Below, piece after piece: positions 6,354 through 15,306 of a stretch of DNA of 28,499 nt. Location: positions 1 to 28,499 of IMG/VR virus record IMGVR_UViG_3300033233_000141; one strand, written 5' to 3'. The translations under genes and the position numbers were made by a program. The notes beneath the pieces were generated by a model. The model did no database searches. It saw only the letters and a list, made by a program, of their open reading frames with translations, and was not told where the DNA came from. The DNA comes from a virus. Numbering within the stretch: the first letter of the stretch is position 1; the number at the start of each line of letters is the position of its first letter.

Positions 6354-7616
6354 CTAGAACGTGCCCACGAGCGACTGCACCTTCGGGGCGAGGTTCAGCG
6401 CGTGCGTGAGTTCGATGAGGATGGGCTGCGCGCCACTCGGGCCGTGCACCTCCACCCATGCTTCGGCAATCTCGACGCGGACCTGCACACCACCAGTCCA
6501 GTCGTAGTTCAGGGTCCACGTCGGAGACACGAGGTTCGCCCACACGCTGTCCACGCCATTGCCCCACAGGAACGGGTTGGCGAAGGCGCCGAGCGTGATG
6601 AGGTTCGATTCGAGCGTCTGATACATGGCGAGCGTGAGCCCGCCCGAGTTGTCGTACACGGTCGGCTGCGCGAGCAGGGTCTTCGCGCCCATGGCGGTGC
6701 CGAACTTGAAGTTCGTGAGCGTGCCTGTTCCGCCGTTGCGCGTCGCGCGCACTGTGGCGAACAGTTTGATGCCGCTGATGAGACCGCTGCCGTTGATGGC
6801 CGTTGCGCCCTGCACGCCACCGAGGTTCAGCAAGTCGGTGCCGCTTCCGCCCGGGCCGTTGTTCTTCGTGGTGGCCGTGCTGAGGTCTTGGTCGTTGTAC
6901 GTGCCAGTGCCGGAGCGCAGTGTGACGAGCGCACTTGTCGCGTCGAGCGTCGCGGCCTGCGGCACCACTGCCGCGGGGTCGCGCGTTCCCTTGTCCCCAA
7001 CGAGCGCTCCGCCTGCCTCGGGAGCAGCAGCAGCGCTGCCCTGCGAGACGGCGGGCGTGGCCGTGGCGAGGATGTCCTGACCCCACACCTCGACCGTGAA
7101 CTCCGTCATGCGAAGCGTTGCGATGGCGGAGAACGAAACGTTCTCCGCATTGGCAGCCAGCAGGAGGCCGAACTTCTTCGCTGCGATACCGGCAGCCGTC
7201 CACGCGAGTCCTGTCGCGGGGTCCGTCGTCAGGTCGAACTGGTAGCTCGTGTACGAGCTGTCCAGCGATTGCGTCGCAACGAGCGCTCCTCCGATTAGAA
7301 CCTGAAACGAGCCCGAGCCGGTAGGGCTGCTGGGGCCAGTGATGACCACGCGCCCGCGCGCCTTGATGCGCAGGAACTTGATGCCCCCTGTCGCGGCCGT
7401 GATGAACTGTTCCTGCTGGATTGTGGCCGAGCCATCGAGGCTGATGCCGTCGCCCAAGCAACGCAGCTCCTCGTACGTGGTGTCGAGGGCGTCGTGCACT
7501 TCAGCAGCAGTCCACAGACGGTTCTCGCCTCCACCGCCGCTGCCGCTCACGTCAAAGTACGTACCAGCGGGCGGGTTGCTGCTCCACCAGTTCGTGGTCT
7601 TCAGCACGTCGGCCAT
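6354..7616 (-). CDS. Virion tip/fibre protein with two related beta-sandwich regions
   Basis: ATG 7616 follows the previous stop by 3 bases, without a clear Shine-Dalgarno. The product is 420 residues. Residues 78-179 and 282-392 look like two copies of one beta-rich module: each begins GIK, has a glycine-rich turn and an F-containing strand, a central Y...L segment, and ends in VEVWG or VEVHG. A linker of about 100 residues, rich in Ala, Gly and Thr, joins them. Gly/Ser/Thr-rich beta structure in the tip cluster suggests a fibre or a decoration protein of the tail end. No enzymatic motif is visible. Confidence 0.6.
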   Translation of the reverse strand: MADVLKTTNWWSSNPPAGTYFDVSGSGGGGENRLWTAAEVHDALDTTYEELRCLGDGISLDGSATIQQEQFITAATGGIKFLRIKARGRVVITGPSSPTGSGSFQVLIGGALVATQSLDSSYTSYQFDLTTDPATGLAWTAAGIAAKKFGLLLAANAENVSFSAIATLRMTEFTVEVWGQDILATATPAVSQGSAAAAPEAGGALVGDKGTRDPAAVVPQAATLDATSALVTLRSGTGTYNDQDLSTATTKNNGPGGSGTDLLNLGGVQGATAINGSGLISGIKLFATVRATRNGGTGTLTNFKFGTAMGAKTLLAQPTVYDNSGGLTLAMYQTLESNLITLGAFANPFLWGNGVDSVWANLVSPTWTLNYDWTGGVQVRVEIAEAWVEVHGPSGAQPILIELTHALNLAPKVQSLVGTF

Positions 7617-7619
7617 GAG

Positions 7620-8063
7620 CTATGCCGACAGCTTGAGCGCGAACGAGCCGAGCTGCACGGTGAACGTGCCGCCCATCGTGAGCACACCACCAGTGCCGAG
7701 GTCGAGGATGGCGAGCACGGGACTGTCGCCATTGTTCGTGACCTCCTGCACGATGGCCATGAATCCTGCCGTGCCGAAGTCAGCGCCCGCCCACGTCGGG
7801 TCCGTGGCATCCATCGTGGCGCAGTTGAGGGTGTCGTCCTTGGCAAACGCTTTCCCTGCGAGCGTCTTCCGCCCGCTGCCGCCGAAACCGCCCACGTAGC
7901 CGGTGCCGGACATCTCGAACGCCGAGAGCGAGGACACGAACTCATGGTCGGGGTCCGGCACGTATGCCGTGTTGAGGAGCATCACCTTCACCACGCCGCT
8001 CGTGAGGTTGAACGTCCCGTCGAGCACGCGCCGCAGCCCGCCGTTCGTCCACTTGGACGGCAC
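7620..8063 (-). CDS. Phage minor structural protein (147 aa)
   Basis: The start is GTG 8063, whose first base is shared with the previous TAG (TAGTG), so translation is probably coupled; no good Shine-Dalgarno is present. The 147-residue product contains a pattern that recurs in tail-region proteins of many siphoviruses: DGTFNLTSGVVKVMLLNTAY, then HEFVSSLSAFEMSGTGY and a Gly-rich GGFGGSGRKT. It is beta-rich with a conserved-looking GTGY motif (near residue 55). Position between tail-tip genes and the duplicated beta-sandwich protein supports a virion role. Molecular function is unknown. Confidence 0.65.
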   Translation of the reverse strand: MPSKWTNGGLRRVLDGTFNLTSGVVKVMLLNTAYVPDPDHEFVSSLSAFEMSGTGYVGGFGGSGRKTLAGKAFAKDDTLNCATMDATDPTWAGADFGTAGFMAIVQEVTNNGDSPVLAILDLGTGGVLTMGGTFTVQLGSFALKLSA

Positions 8064-8530
8064 TAGAGCGCGGTCAGCGTCTGACCAGCAAGCTGGTCGA
8101 AGCCGTCCTTGTACAGAACCTCTGCGGTGATTTCAAACCCAGAGATGTCGTTCGTGGGCGTCACGCCGCCGGTGACGGTGTTCACAAAGCAGCGGATGAA
8201 CTCGTGCATGAAAACGCCGTTGACATCCTGCGGCAGAATCATGCTGTTGAAGCCATCCCCCTTGTCCAGTCGCACCGTGATGGGGACGCCGCGCGTGAGA
8301 TAGCCCTGCGCCGTAGTCACCTGCGTGACAGTGGGCGCAGCGACGTACTCGTTGAACACCTCGAACGACACGCCGCCGAGCGTGTCGGAGGCATCCGTGG
8401 ACTTCCAGCGGAAGATGACCGCCGAGGCCCACTTGCAGGGGATGGTTCGGAACGGGACGTTCAGGGTGTTGCCCGGCAGGTTGGCTGCGTCTCGAACCTG
8501 ATAGCGATAGCTGCGAGCGAGAGGCTCCAT
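8063..8530 (-). CDS. Hypothetical tail-region protein (155 aa)
   Basis: ATG 8530 is preceded by AGGAGG at 4-5 bases, a strong start, and the gene follows the hub gene by 8 bases. The 155-residue product appears beta-rich and acidic-to-neutral (MEPLARSYRYQVRDAANLPG...). I recognise no domain. The sequence FRTIPCKWASAVIFRWKSTDASDT reads like a receptor-tail or tip accessory protein, where a small domain reports a physical quantity per molecule in the virion. Location between the 1123-residue hub and the GTGY-type protein supports a structural role only by context. Confidence 0.6.
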   Translation of the reverse strand: MEPLARSYRYQVRDAANLPGNTLNVPFRTIPCKWASAVIFRWKSTDASDTLGGVSFEVFNEYVAAPTVTQVTTAQGYLTRGVPITVRLDKGDGFNSMILPQDVNGVFMHEFIRCFVNTVTGGVTPTNDISGFEITAEVLYKDGFDQLAGQTLTAL

Positions 8531-8538
8531 CGTTCCTC

Positions 8539-11500
8539 CTAGTCGAGCGACACGGCGGTGACCTTCGTGTAGAACGCGACCGGGCCGACCTGCTGCTCGG
8601 TCTCAACGACCACGAATCGCTTCCCGACCCACGACCCGTCCGTGTCGGGGTCAGGATAGGGCAAGATGGCATCGAAGTCACCCGAGAACTGGATGACGCG
8701 CGTGCGCTCCAAGTCCGGGGCCATTTCGGTGGAGAAGTTGAGGATGACGCGGGGCTTGCCGATGAGCGCGCCCACGCGGTTGCGCAGCTCTCGGGCCGTC
8801 TCCGACTCCTGCACGGCGCGCGCGTCCAGCACCGTGTCTCGCCGCGCGCCGTAGCGCTGGGCCGTCTTGGTGAGCTGCGCCTCCAGCACGCACTTGGGCG
8901 CGTCGGCCAGCAGGCACGTGGCGGGCACGGACAGGCCGATTCCGACGCTGTCGCGGATGCCCTCGAAGCCGAGCAACGCGTGGCAGTCCGTGCGCGTGCC
9001 GTTGATGCCGCTCGCGCCCAGCTCCCAGTTCAGGTTCATGGCGAGTGTGTTGTTGCCCACGATGAAGAACTCGTCGTCGCGCTCGTAGGCACTCGTGACG
9101 TTGCAGGTGCCATTGCTCGTGACGGCAGCCGCTGTTTGGTCGAATCCCATCGTGGCGAGGAAGCGGCGCGAGCGGAGCGGCGCAGTCGTGCGGTACATCG
9201 TGAAGAACGCGGCAACGGCTGCACCGCGACGCTCGAAGGTGGTCTTCCGTGTGCTGCGCGAGTAGGTGATATTCATGGGGTCCACACCATTCGCTGCATC
9301 CATCTTCGCTGCCACGTGCGCGCAGAGCCCCTCGAAGGTGTAGGTGCCCGGGTCGAACGTCACCGTGCGGTCCACCGCGTTGCTCGTGTCGTGGTAGAAC
9401 AGCTGGTCGTTGTAACCTGGGATGATGGTCGCGCCGTTCACCACGATGTAGTCCCGCGCCGCATCGGCAGCCTTCATGACCGCGTTCACCATCGTGGCGA
9501 AGCCGAGAACGTCGTACGTGCCGTTCGTGAGCGTCGCATTCACCGACCCGACACCGCTCAACTGCCAGCTCAGCTTGTTGTTGGTGGCGTCCACGGTGAT
9601 GTAGCCGTCGCGGATGCCGCGGTACTTCTGACCGGCGCTGCTCCCGTCCCACGCGAGGCGGTTCTTGTGGAGCGATTCCTTCGTGATGCCGCTGTAGCTG
9701 TAGGTGACCTGAACGCCGGACATGATGCTGGAGAGCGGAGTGCGCGTGAGCGAAGGGCCGACCTTCTCGATGATGTCCTTGGGGCGGAACGTCCAGTCGT
9801 AGTCCACGGGCGAGTCGGTGCGCCATGGGGTGATGCGCCACTTGTCGGTGAAGCGGTCGAGGAACACGAACGACAGCGAGCCCTGCGCCAGCCAGCTGAT
9901 GGCCGTCATCACGTCCGTGGTCTTGTCCACGCTGAAGGCGTAGGTCATGTCGCGGTTCTGAGGGTTCTTGAGGCGCACCCGCGCATCCACGAACGACGCG
10001 AACGACCCGACGCCCTGCTCCACATTGGCGAGCGCCTCGCCGCCGTAGTTGACGAGCATGTGCGCGAGGATGTCCGGTGCGCGCTCCAGCAGGGCGTTGC
10101 GCAGCTTGATGCCGAGCGTGGCGCCATGCACGGGGCCGGTGCTTGTGTTGGGCAGGCTGACCGACAGCACGAAGGTGGCGGGATTGTAACCGCTCACCGT
10201 GGAACCTGCGCTCGGCCCGCCCGTCGCTGTGGTGACGAGGTCGCCGACGCTCACGCGCAGCAGCCGGTCCTTCATGAGCTGCGATGCGTCAGCGAAGCTC
10301 ACCGTGAACTGCCCGACCACGGCCGTGCCCCAGTCAATGGTGAGCGTCTCGGCCGCGTAGCTGCCGCTGCCGTCGTCGGGCCAGCCGTCCACGTTGGCGA
10401 AGAACTTGCCGCGCAGCTCGGTCACGGGCGGCAGCGTCTCCTCGACCGTGTACGGCATGAAGACCGTCTTGCCGCTGCGCGGGCTCGTCACCGGTCGCGT
10501 GCCGGTCTTCGTGATGATGCGCTCGCTCTGGACGACGCTCTGGCCCGGCACGAAGCGCACGAGCCAGCCCGCGCAGTACAGTTCGGCGGCGCCGGTGCCG
10601 GTGATGAGCGACGGGAAGTTCGACCAGCCGAACTCCATGTTGGTCTCGGAGAAGGCGTACGGAGACACCGGGATGTGATTGCCGATGAGCCCCGTGCCCC
10701 ACGCGGTCGCCACGCGGAACATGCGGACCTTGCGCGTCGCGGTCGTGGGGATTGCGAAGTCCGTTGCCGCCGTGGGGCTCGCGTCGCGGTAGAGCCGCAG
10801 CGTGAGGTTCGTGCTGGTCGGGCTCTTGTACGACACGAACAGGTACAGTTCGGTCATCACGCCCAGCTCCTGCGGAAGCGCGGGGAAGTGCATGTGGCAG
10901 AACTTGAACCCGGCCGTCCAGTCGAGGCGGCAGTAGTTGTTGTCGTTCCACGGGTCGAGCACGGCGCGGATGTTCTCGGCGGAACCGGAGAAGTCGGCCA
11001 CGCCCGTGGGCAGTGCCGACGCCCACGCGATGGACTCGTCGTCGCGGATGAGGATGCCTGCCTCGGTCACGGTGTTGAAGATGTCCGTGCCGGGCGTGAT
11101 GACCTCCAGAGCAACGAGCCGGTCGGCCCCCGCGTCGAGGAAGAAGCCGGTCCCGGTCTTGTGGTCGCCGATGCGCGACACCTTGTGCGATGCGCACAAC
11201 ACCTTGGCCGCGGGGTTGTTGGCGGCACCGGCCCCGCGCCCCGTGTCCACGATGATGGCAGCGCCCGCGCGGCGCCCGCCGAAGATGAGCGACGAGCCGC
11301 GGATGACCGTGCCGCTCGTCACGTCTTCCGCCTGCGGGTACTCGGCCCACGGGAACCGGAAGGGGATGTCGCGCAGGCGCCCGTACACGATGGGGACGCG
11401 CTGTCCGATGGAGTCCTCGGGCGCCATGGGGTACGCCTGCGTGGTGACTTCCACGGGCGTGATGTCGCGGTTCCAGTTCACGCGCTGGCGGCACTCCAGC

Positions 11501-11910
11501 GTCATGAGTGTCGTGTCCTGCGACCAGCTCAGCACCTCACCCTTGAAAATCATGAGTGCGTCGTCGAACGTGGCGAGCCGCTCGTCCCACAGCCACACTT
11601 CGACCGACGCGCCTTCGAGCAACAGGTACGACGGAAGTGCGTTGGCCTCGAACTTGAGCGTCGTGGAGCAGAGGCGCACGCTCGTTTCTGCGAGAGCGCC
11701 CGGCGCGTTGACGGGGGACATGGATTTGAGCGTGTTGGGCCAGTAGCTCGATTCCATAGTGGCGCCCGCGGGCGTGTCGGCAGCTGCGCTGGCGCCGCGG
11801 ATGAAGGTCGTGGCCAGCGTGAACGGGTCGCGCATGCCCACGCGCGCGAGGACCGCGAGCTGCCGCTGCCCGGAACGCCACAGTGTCTTGAACGCCGCGG
11901 TCGCGCTCAC
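8539..11910 (-). CDS. Large tail hub/tip protein (1123 aa)
   Basis: The start is GTG 11910, overlapping the previous TGA (GTGA). At 1123 residues it is the longest gene of the window. The N-terminal part contains a hub-like segment: FKGEVLSWSQDTTLMTLECR (near 120-140) followed by IGQRVPIVYGRLRDIPFRFP, a signature I associate with siphovirus tail-tip proteins whose first domain has a hub or Dit-like fold. The central part is beta-rich and Ser/Thr/Gly-rich. The last 120 residues (from LDARAVQESETARELRNRV to the end) read as a closing hub domain with a strand-rich finish. Its place directly after the Dit-like gene is that of the baseplate hub or central fibre. Host-recognition determinants probably lie in the middle region. 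Confidence 0.7.
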   Translation of the reverse strand: MSATAAFKTLWRSGQRQLAVLARVGMRDPFTLATTFIRGASAAADTPAGATMESSYWPNTLKSMSPVNAPGALAETSVRLCSTTLKFEANALPSYLLLEGASVEVWLWDERLATFDDALMIFKGEVLSWSQDTTLMTLECRQRVNWNRDITPVEVTTQAYPMAPEDSIGQRVPIVYGRLRDIPFRFPWAEYPQAEDVTSGTVIRGSSLIFGGRRAGAAIIVDTGRGAGAANNPAAKVLCASHKVSRIGDHKTGTGFFLDAGADRLVALEVITPGTDIFNTVTEAGILIRDDESIAWASALPTGVADFSGSAENIRAVLDPWNDNNYCRLDWTAGFKFCHMHFPALPQELGVMTELYLFVSYKSPTSTNLTLRLYRDASPTAATDFAIPTTATRKVRMFRVATAWGTGLIGNHIPVSPYAFSETNMEFGWSNFPSLITGTGAAELYCAGWLVRFVPGQSVVQSERIITKTGTRPVTSPRSGKTVFMPYTVEETLPPVTELRGKFFANVDGWPDDGSGSYAAETLTIDWGTAVVGQFTVSFADASQLMKDRLLRVSVGDLVTTATGGPSAGSTVSGYNPATFVLSVSLPNTSTGPVHGATLGIKLRNALLERAPDILAHMLVNYGGEALANVEQGVGSFASFVDARVRLKNPQNRDMTYAFSVDKTTDVMTAISWLAQGSLSFVFLDRFTDKWRITPWRTDSPVDYDWTFRPKDIIEKVGPSLTRTPLSSIMSGVQVTYSYSGITKESLHKNRLAWDGSSAGQKYRGIRDGYITVDATNNKLSWQLSGVGSVNATLTNGTYDVLGFATMVNAVMKAADAARDYIVVNGATIIPGYNDQLFYHDTSNAVDRTVTFDPGTYTFEGLCAHVAAKMDAANGVDPMNITYSRSTRKTTFERRGAAVAAFFTMYRTTAPLRSRRFLATMGFDQTAAAVTSNGTCNVTSAYERDDEFFIVGNNTLAMNLNWELGASGINGTRTDCHALLGFEGIRDSVGIGLSVPATCLLADAPKCVLEAQLTKTAQRYGARRDTVLDARAVQESETARELRNRVGALIGKPRVILNFSTEMAPDLERTRVIQFSGDFDAILPYPDPDTDGSWVGKRFVVVETEQQVGPVAFYTKVTAVSLD

Positions 11911-12761
11911 GTCAAGGCCCGGAATCCCGCCACCATCTGGTATCGGTCCGGTGGCGCCCAGATGTGGCTACGGGTGAACTCCTCGGTGTCCCACACGCAC
12001 TCCTGCCACAGGTTGTCCGGCGTGAGGAAAACGAACGGCTGCGAGTCACCGAACAGGTCATCGAGGATGGCCCGGAGTGCTGCGTCGTTGTTGTCGTAGC
12101 GAGCTTCCCAGCGTCGGTACTCGGGGCCGGTGTAGGTGATGGACGGGGAGCGGTCGTAGCCCTCGACGAGGGTGCGTGGGCGCACGCGCGTCTCGTCGGC
12201 TCCCGAGTACAGGAAGCCGAGGTCAGTCACGGTCGTGGCCAGCACGACGGACGCGACCGTGAAGCCTGCGCTGATGCTCGCCGAGACCCAGCGGAAGCGC
12301 CAGTACCGGGCGCTCTGCGGAGCGATGGTGGTGCCGAAGTCGCGGAGGAAGTTCTGATTGCCAATGCTCAGGCCACCAAGCACGTTCACCCAGCCAGTGG
12401 TGCTGTACACCGTGGCGCCCGGTATGCACTCGACCATGAGGGAGTTCGGGAACAGCGTGCCGAACAGGTTGCTCACGCCCAGCACGCCGACCGCGCCGAT
12501 GGCCTTGACCGAGCCGAGGTCAATCTCCAAGAGTACGTCGGAACCGCCGTCGTTGATGCCCGCCGACGCGGGCCACACCCACACAGCCCCCGTGCGGCCA
12601 TTCAGGAGCGCATTCGACATTGGGAACTGCGGGTCCTGCACGATGGCCGGTGCGCCCGCGTAGGCGCCGTTGCCATTGATGATGCGCGGGAACGTCGCGG
12701 CCAAGTTCACGCGGCGAGCCACGTTCTGCCCGACGCGGATGAAGCGGCAGTTGAGCGACAT
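11907..12761 (-). CDS. Distal-tail (Dit-like) protein with discoidin-like region
   Basis: ATG 12761 shares one base with the tape-measure stop (TGATG) and has GGGAG about 7 bases upstream. The 284-residue product has a central region, about 70-185, with the rhythm of a discoidin/F5-8C-type jelly roll: LLEIDLGSVKAIGAVGVLG, then a loop, then SARYWRFRW. The C-terminal 100 residues (GPEYRRWEARYDNNDAALRAILDDLFGD... RYQMVAGFRAL) match a segment I know from tail proteins encoded right after tape measures. Together with position this suggests a distal tail protein that may also bind carbohydrate. The family assignment is inferred. Confidence 0.6.
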   Translation of the reverse strand: MSLNCRFIRVGQNVARRVNLAATFPRIINGNGAYAGAPAIVQDPQFPMSNALLNGRTGAVWVWPASAGINDGGSDVLLEIDLGSVKAIGAVGVLGVSNLFGTLFPNSLMVECIPGATVYSTTGWVNVLGGLSIGNQNFLRDFGTTIAPQSARYWRFRWVSASISAGFTVASVVLATTVTDLGFLYSGADETRVRPRTLVEGYDRSPSITYTGPEYRRWEARYDNNDAALRAILDDLFGDSQPFVFLTPDNLWQECVWDTEEFTRSHIWAPPDRYQMVAGFRALT

Positions 12762-14632
12762 CAGTACGCTCCCATGAAGGCGATGCGGTCTTCTGCGCGC
12801 CGCAGCTTGCCACTCGGAGACATGAGGTCCTGCACGATGGTGTGGTTGTCGTAGCCGTACACGTTCACGTTGATGGGAGCGCCACGAGCCGAGCCGACCT
12901 GCGCCACAGCGTTCTGCTGATTCACCGCGGTCGGTCCACCGAACTGCGCCAGCGACTTGTTCTCGTCACCACCGGCCAGCAGCCGACCGCCAGCGGCACC
13001 GGCAATCTTTGCGAGCGTGCCGATGGGGATGCCGGTCACGGCGCTGATGATGCCGAGCACCACTGCGGCCGCAGCCAACCGAGCCAGCATGGCGATGATG
13101 GAGTCCACGACTCCCTGCCAGATGCTTTTCATCACGCTGCCAACCGTCGCGGTGCCGGAGGCGATGAGGTGGAATGCTGTCGTGAACCCACTCGTGAGGC
13201 CATCGAACATCGCATCAAACGCGCCCTCGACGAGGCTCTTGAAGGTGAGCATCTTGGCGAGTGTGTCCGCGAGACGCGCGCCAATCTCGTCGCCCTCGGG
13301 GAACAGCTTCTTCACGAGGTCGGCCTTCTTCGCCTCGTCGGAGAGCGCGTGGAGCTTCTTCACGAATGCGTCGGCCTCGTCCGTGGTCACACCCATGATG
13401 CGCGCCGTCTCAGCGACCTCGGCGTTGTACGCCTTGAGTTCGGCGGGCACCTCGGGGCCGAGCGTGAGCTGGTCCTTGATGTTGGTGGCGAACTTCGCGT
13501 CGCTGATTCGCTGGAGCGCCTCGTAGGTCGCAACCGCCTCCTCGCGCGTGACGTGCAGGCGATTCTGGAGCTGCTCGATTTCCTTCTCGCGTGGCGTCTT
13601 CTCCGCGGGCGGGCCGATGGTGACGCTCGCCACAACGTCCTTGCCCTTCGTGCGCTGCGCGCGGTCGAACGCGGCCATGATGTTGGCTTCCTCGTCCTCC
13701 GTCTCGGCACGCACTCCGCGCAACTTGCCGACCTGAAGTTCCAGCTTCTTGACGACGCCCTCGTACTCGTCCACGAACGACTGGCCCCAGCCCTCCTGCC
13801 GCGCCTTCTGGGCAGCATGCTTGTTCGCCTCGATGGTGCGCTCGAGCATTTCGATGAGGCGGTCCGTCATGACCCCGGGCGCCTTCTTCTGGCCCGTCAT
13901 GGCGTCCCACATGTCGTTCAGCGCCTCGACCACGGAGTTCGCCGTGGGCACGGTGCTGGCGCGCATGCTCGTCATGAGGCTCGACCAGTTGCGGCCGAGG
14001 CGGTCGCTCTCGGCGTCGAGGTTGCGCGCGCTTTCCAGCACGTTGCCCGAGAGGACACCACCCGCCGCCTCCATGCTGCTGCGCGTGCTGTCGAAGCTGG
14101 CGGCCAGCTTGGGCAGGATGCCGAGCAGCTGCGCCGAGCCGCGACCGAGGAGTTGGTACGCGATTTCGGTCTTCTTTGCGGTGTCGTCGCTGGACGCGAA
14201 TGCCGTGCTGAGCTGCGTGAACGCCGCGAACGTGTCGTGCGTCGTGATGCCGAGCTGCTTCAGGAGCGGGTCGCCCTTGGCGATGGCACGGTTCAGGAAC
14301 GTGAGGGCCATTGTGAGGCTCTCGCTGTCGCCCCCCATTTCCTTGATTTCCTGCCGCAGCACCTGAAGCGCCTCGACCGAGACGCCAGTGCGCGTCGCCA
14401 TCAGGTCGAGCTGCTCCACTTGGTCGGCGACGCCGCGCCCAACGACCGTGATGCCACCGAGCGCTGCGCCAACGGCCGCGACCCCCAGTCCGGCGAGCCC
14501 GCCCTTGCTGGCGAGCTGCACGAGCGTGTCGCCGAGCGCGCCCATTTCGCCGGACACGCGACGGATGATGTCCGTCGCGCGGTCCTGCGCCTCGACCACT
14601 ACTTGGGCTTGGAGGTCCTGCTCGCCACTCAT
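12761..14632 (-). CDS. Tail tape measure protein
   Basis: ATG 14632 has GGAG 7 bases upstream. The 623-residue product starts with a helical region (QAQVVVEAQDRATDIIRRVSGEMGALGDT), then a hydrophobic stretch at 43-65, long charged alpha-helical segments (about 230-470) and a second hydrophobic region at about 511-538 (IIAMLARLAAAAVVLGIISAV). This is the standard architecture: a length-determining rod with membrane-active segments used at DNA ejection. Using the usual ratio of about 0.15 nm per residue, a tail near 90-95 nm is expected. It lies between the tail chaperone pair and the Dit-like gene, the canonical siphovirus order. Confidence 0.9.
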   Translation of the reverse strand: MSGEQDLQAQVVVEAQDRATDIIRRVSGEMGALGDTLVQLASKGGLAGLGVAAVGAALGGITVVGRGVADQVEQLDLMATRTGVSVEALQVLRQEIKEMGGDSESLTMALTFLNRAIAKGDPLLKQLGITTHDTFAAFTQLSTAFASSDDTAKKTEIAYQLLGRGSAQLLGILPKLAASFDSTRSSMEAAGGVLSGNVLESARNLDAESDRLGRNWSSLMTSMRASTVPTANSVVEALNDMWDAMTGQKKAPGVMTDRLIEMLERTIEANKHAAQKARQEGWGQSFVDEYEGVVKKLELQVGKLRGVRAETEDEEANIMAAFDRAQRTKGKDVVASVTIGPPAEKTPREKEIEQLQNRLHVTREEAVATYEALQRISDAKFATNIKDQLTLGPEVPAELKAYNAEVAETARIMGVTTDEADAFVKKLHALSDEAKKADLVKKLFPEGDEIGARLADTLAKMLTFKSLVEGAFDAMFDGLTSGFTTAFHLIASGTATVGSVMKSIWQGVVDSIIAMLARLAAAAVVLGIISAVTGIPIGTLAKIAGAAGGRLLAGGDENKSLAQFGGPTAVNQQNAVAQVGSARGAPINVNVYGYDNHTIVQDLMSPSGKLRRAEDRIAFMGAY

Positions 14633-14636
14633 CGCG

Positions 14637-14846
14637 TCACTCCATTGCGAGGATGCGTGCGGCCGTGCTGCTCTTGTCCTGCGACCGGTCCAGCGTGACG
14701 CGCTTCAGTTCCATCGCCGCGCGGAACACGGTCATGTTGTACGCCTTATGCGGGTCGTGCACCCACTGCCACGGAGTCATCCCCGCTGCCTTCGCGTTCA
14801 CCCAGATGGTCAGCGCCACCTCCGCTCCCTCCTCCGTCTCCACCAT
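14637..14846 (-). CDS. Tail assembly chaperone, T-like second frame (69 aa)
   Basis: This frame overlaps the end of the preceding chaperone gene by 101 bases and lies in the +1 (equivalently -2) frame relative to it. It may be reached by ribosomal frameshifting, or start alone at ATG 14846, which has GGAGG 9 bases upstream. The sequence is protein-like (ALTIWVNAKAAGMTPWQWVHDPHKAYNMTV), while the competing frame across the overlap is Gly-rich and uninformative. Paired overlapping frames immediately before the tape measure are the hallmark of lambda G/GT-type tail chaperones, where the extended form recruits tail tube protein. If read by slippage at ACC TTT C the fusion would be about 216 residues. 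Confidence 0.7.
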   Translation of the reverse strand: MVETEEGAEVALTIWVNAKAAGMTPWQWVHDPHKAYNMTVFRAAMELKRVTLDRSQDKSSTAARILAME

Positions 14847-15288
14847 GAAAGGTCGCCTCCGCGGCGGCCTCCTTGGTCCAGCCGCTGAGCTTGAGGGTGG
14901 CGTTCATGATGAGCGTGCGGTCGCGCGCCGTGAGGTACTTGCCCGGCACCCCACCCGGCGTCGGGTCGTTGAAGTAGAAGGCCGGGCGCACCTCGCGCCC
15001 GTCTGCCATGCGCAGGAACGAGCTGGCCCCGATGAGCTGCGGTGCCCATCCAAGCCAGCGTCGCACGCGCGTTTCACGCTGCTGTGCATCCGCCTCGGGG
15101 TCGTTCGTGTTCACGTCCATCGCGGCCGGTGCCTCTCCGGGCAGGGTCCGCATGATGTCCACGAGCTGCTCCTCGGGGATGCGCTCCACGTACACGCGGA
15201 ACGGGTTGCCCGCTCGCGTCTTCAGGTCCATCAGTTCGACGAGCGCGACCGGCTCGGCGACTTCATCTGCGGTGCTGCTCGGGTCCAT
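14746..15288 (-). CDS. Tail assembly chaperone, G-like
   Basis: ATG 15288 has GGAGG 6 bases upstream. The 180-residue product shows a folded part up to about residue 147 (acidic N-terminus, then FRVYVERIPEEQLVDIMRTL, RRWLGWAPQLIGASS, ARDRTLIMNATLKLSGW), followed by a 33-residue Gly/Asp-rich tail that arises in the overlap with the T-like frame. Position between tail tube and tape measure genes, and the overlap, indicate a G-type chaperone that coats the tape measure during tail assembly and is absent from the finished virion. Sequence identity to lambda gpG is not evident; this family is recognised mainly by position. Confidence 0.7.
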   Translation of the reverse strand: MDPSSTADEVAEPVALVELMDLKTRAGNPFRVYVERIPEEQLVDIMRTLPGEAPAAMDVNTNDPEADAQQRETRVRRWLGWAPQLIGASSFLRMADGREVRPAFYFNDPTPGGVPGKYLTARDRTLIMNATLKLSGWTKEAAAEATFHGGDGGGSGGGADHLGEREGSGDDSVAVGARPA

Positions 15289-15306
15289 GGTCGGCCTCCG
15301 GTGTGA

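Noticed and set aside
8980-12099. Plus-strand open frame of 1039 codons
   Set aside because: It is antisense to the hub and Dit-like genes, whose translations are protein-like; the plus-strand product is Arg/Ala/Val/His-rich without domains, a usual artefact of GC-rich DNA.
14746-14846. Canonical -1 slippery heptamer for the tail chaperones
   Set aside because: The second frame is +1/-2, so a single -1 slip leads into the wrong frame; I found no suitable X XXY YYZ site.
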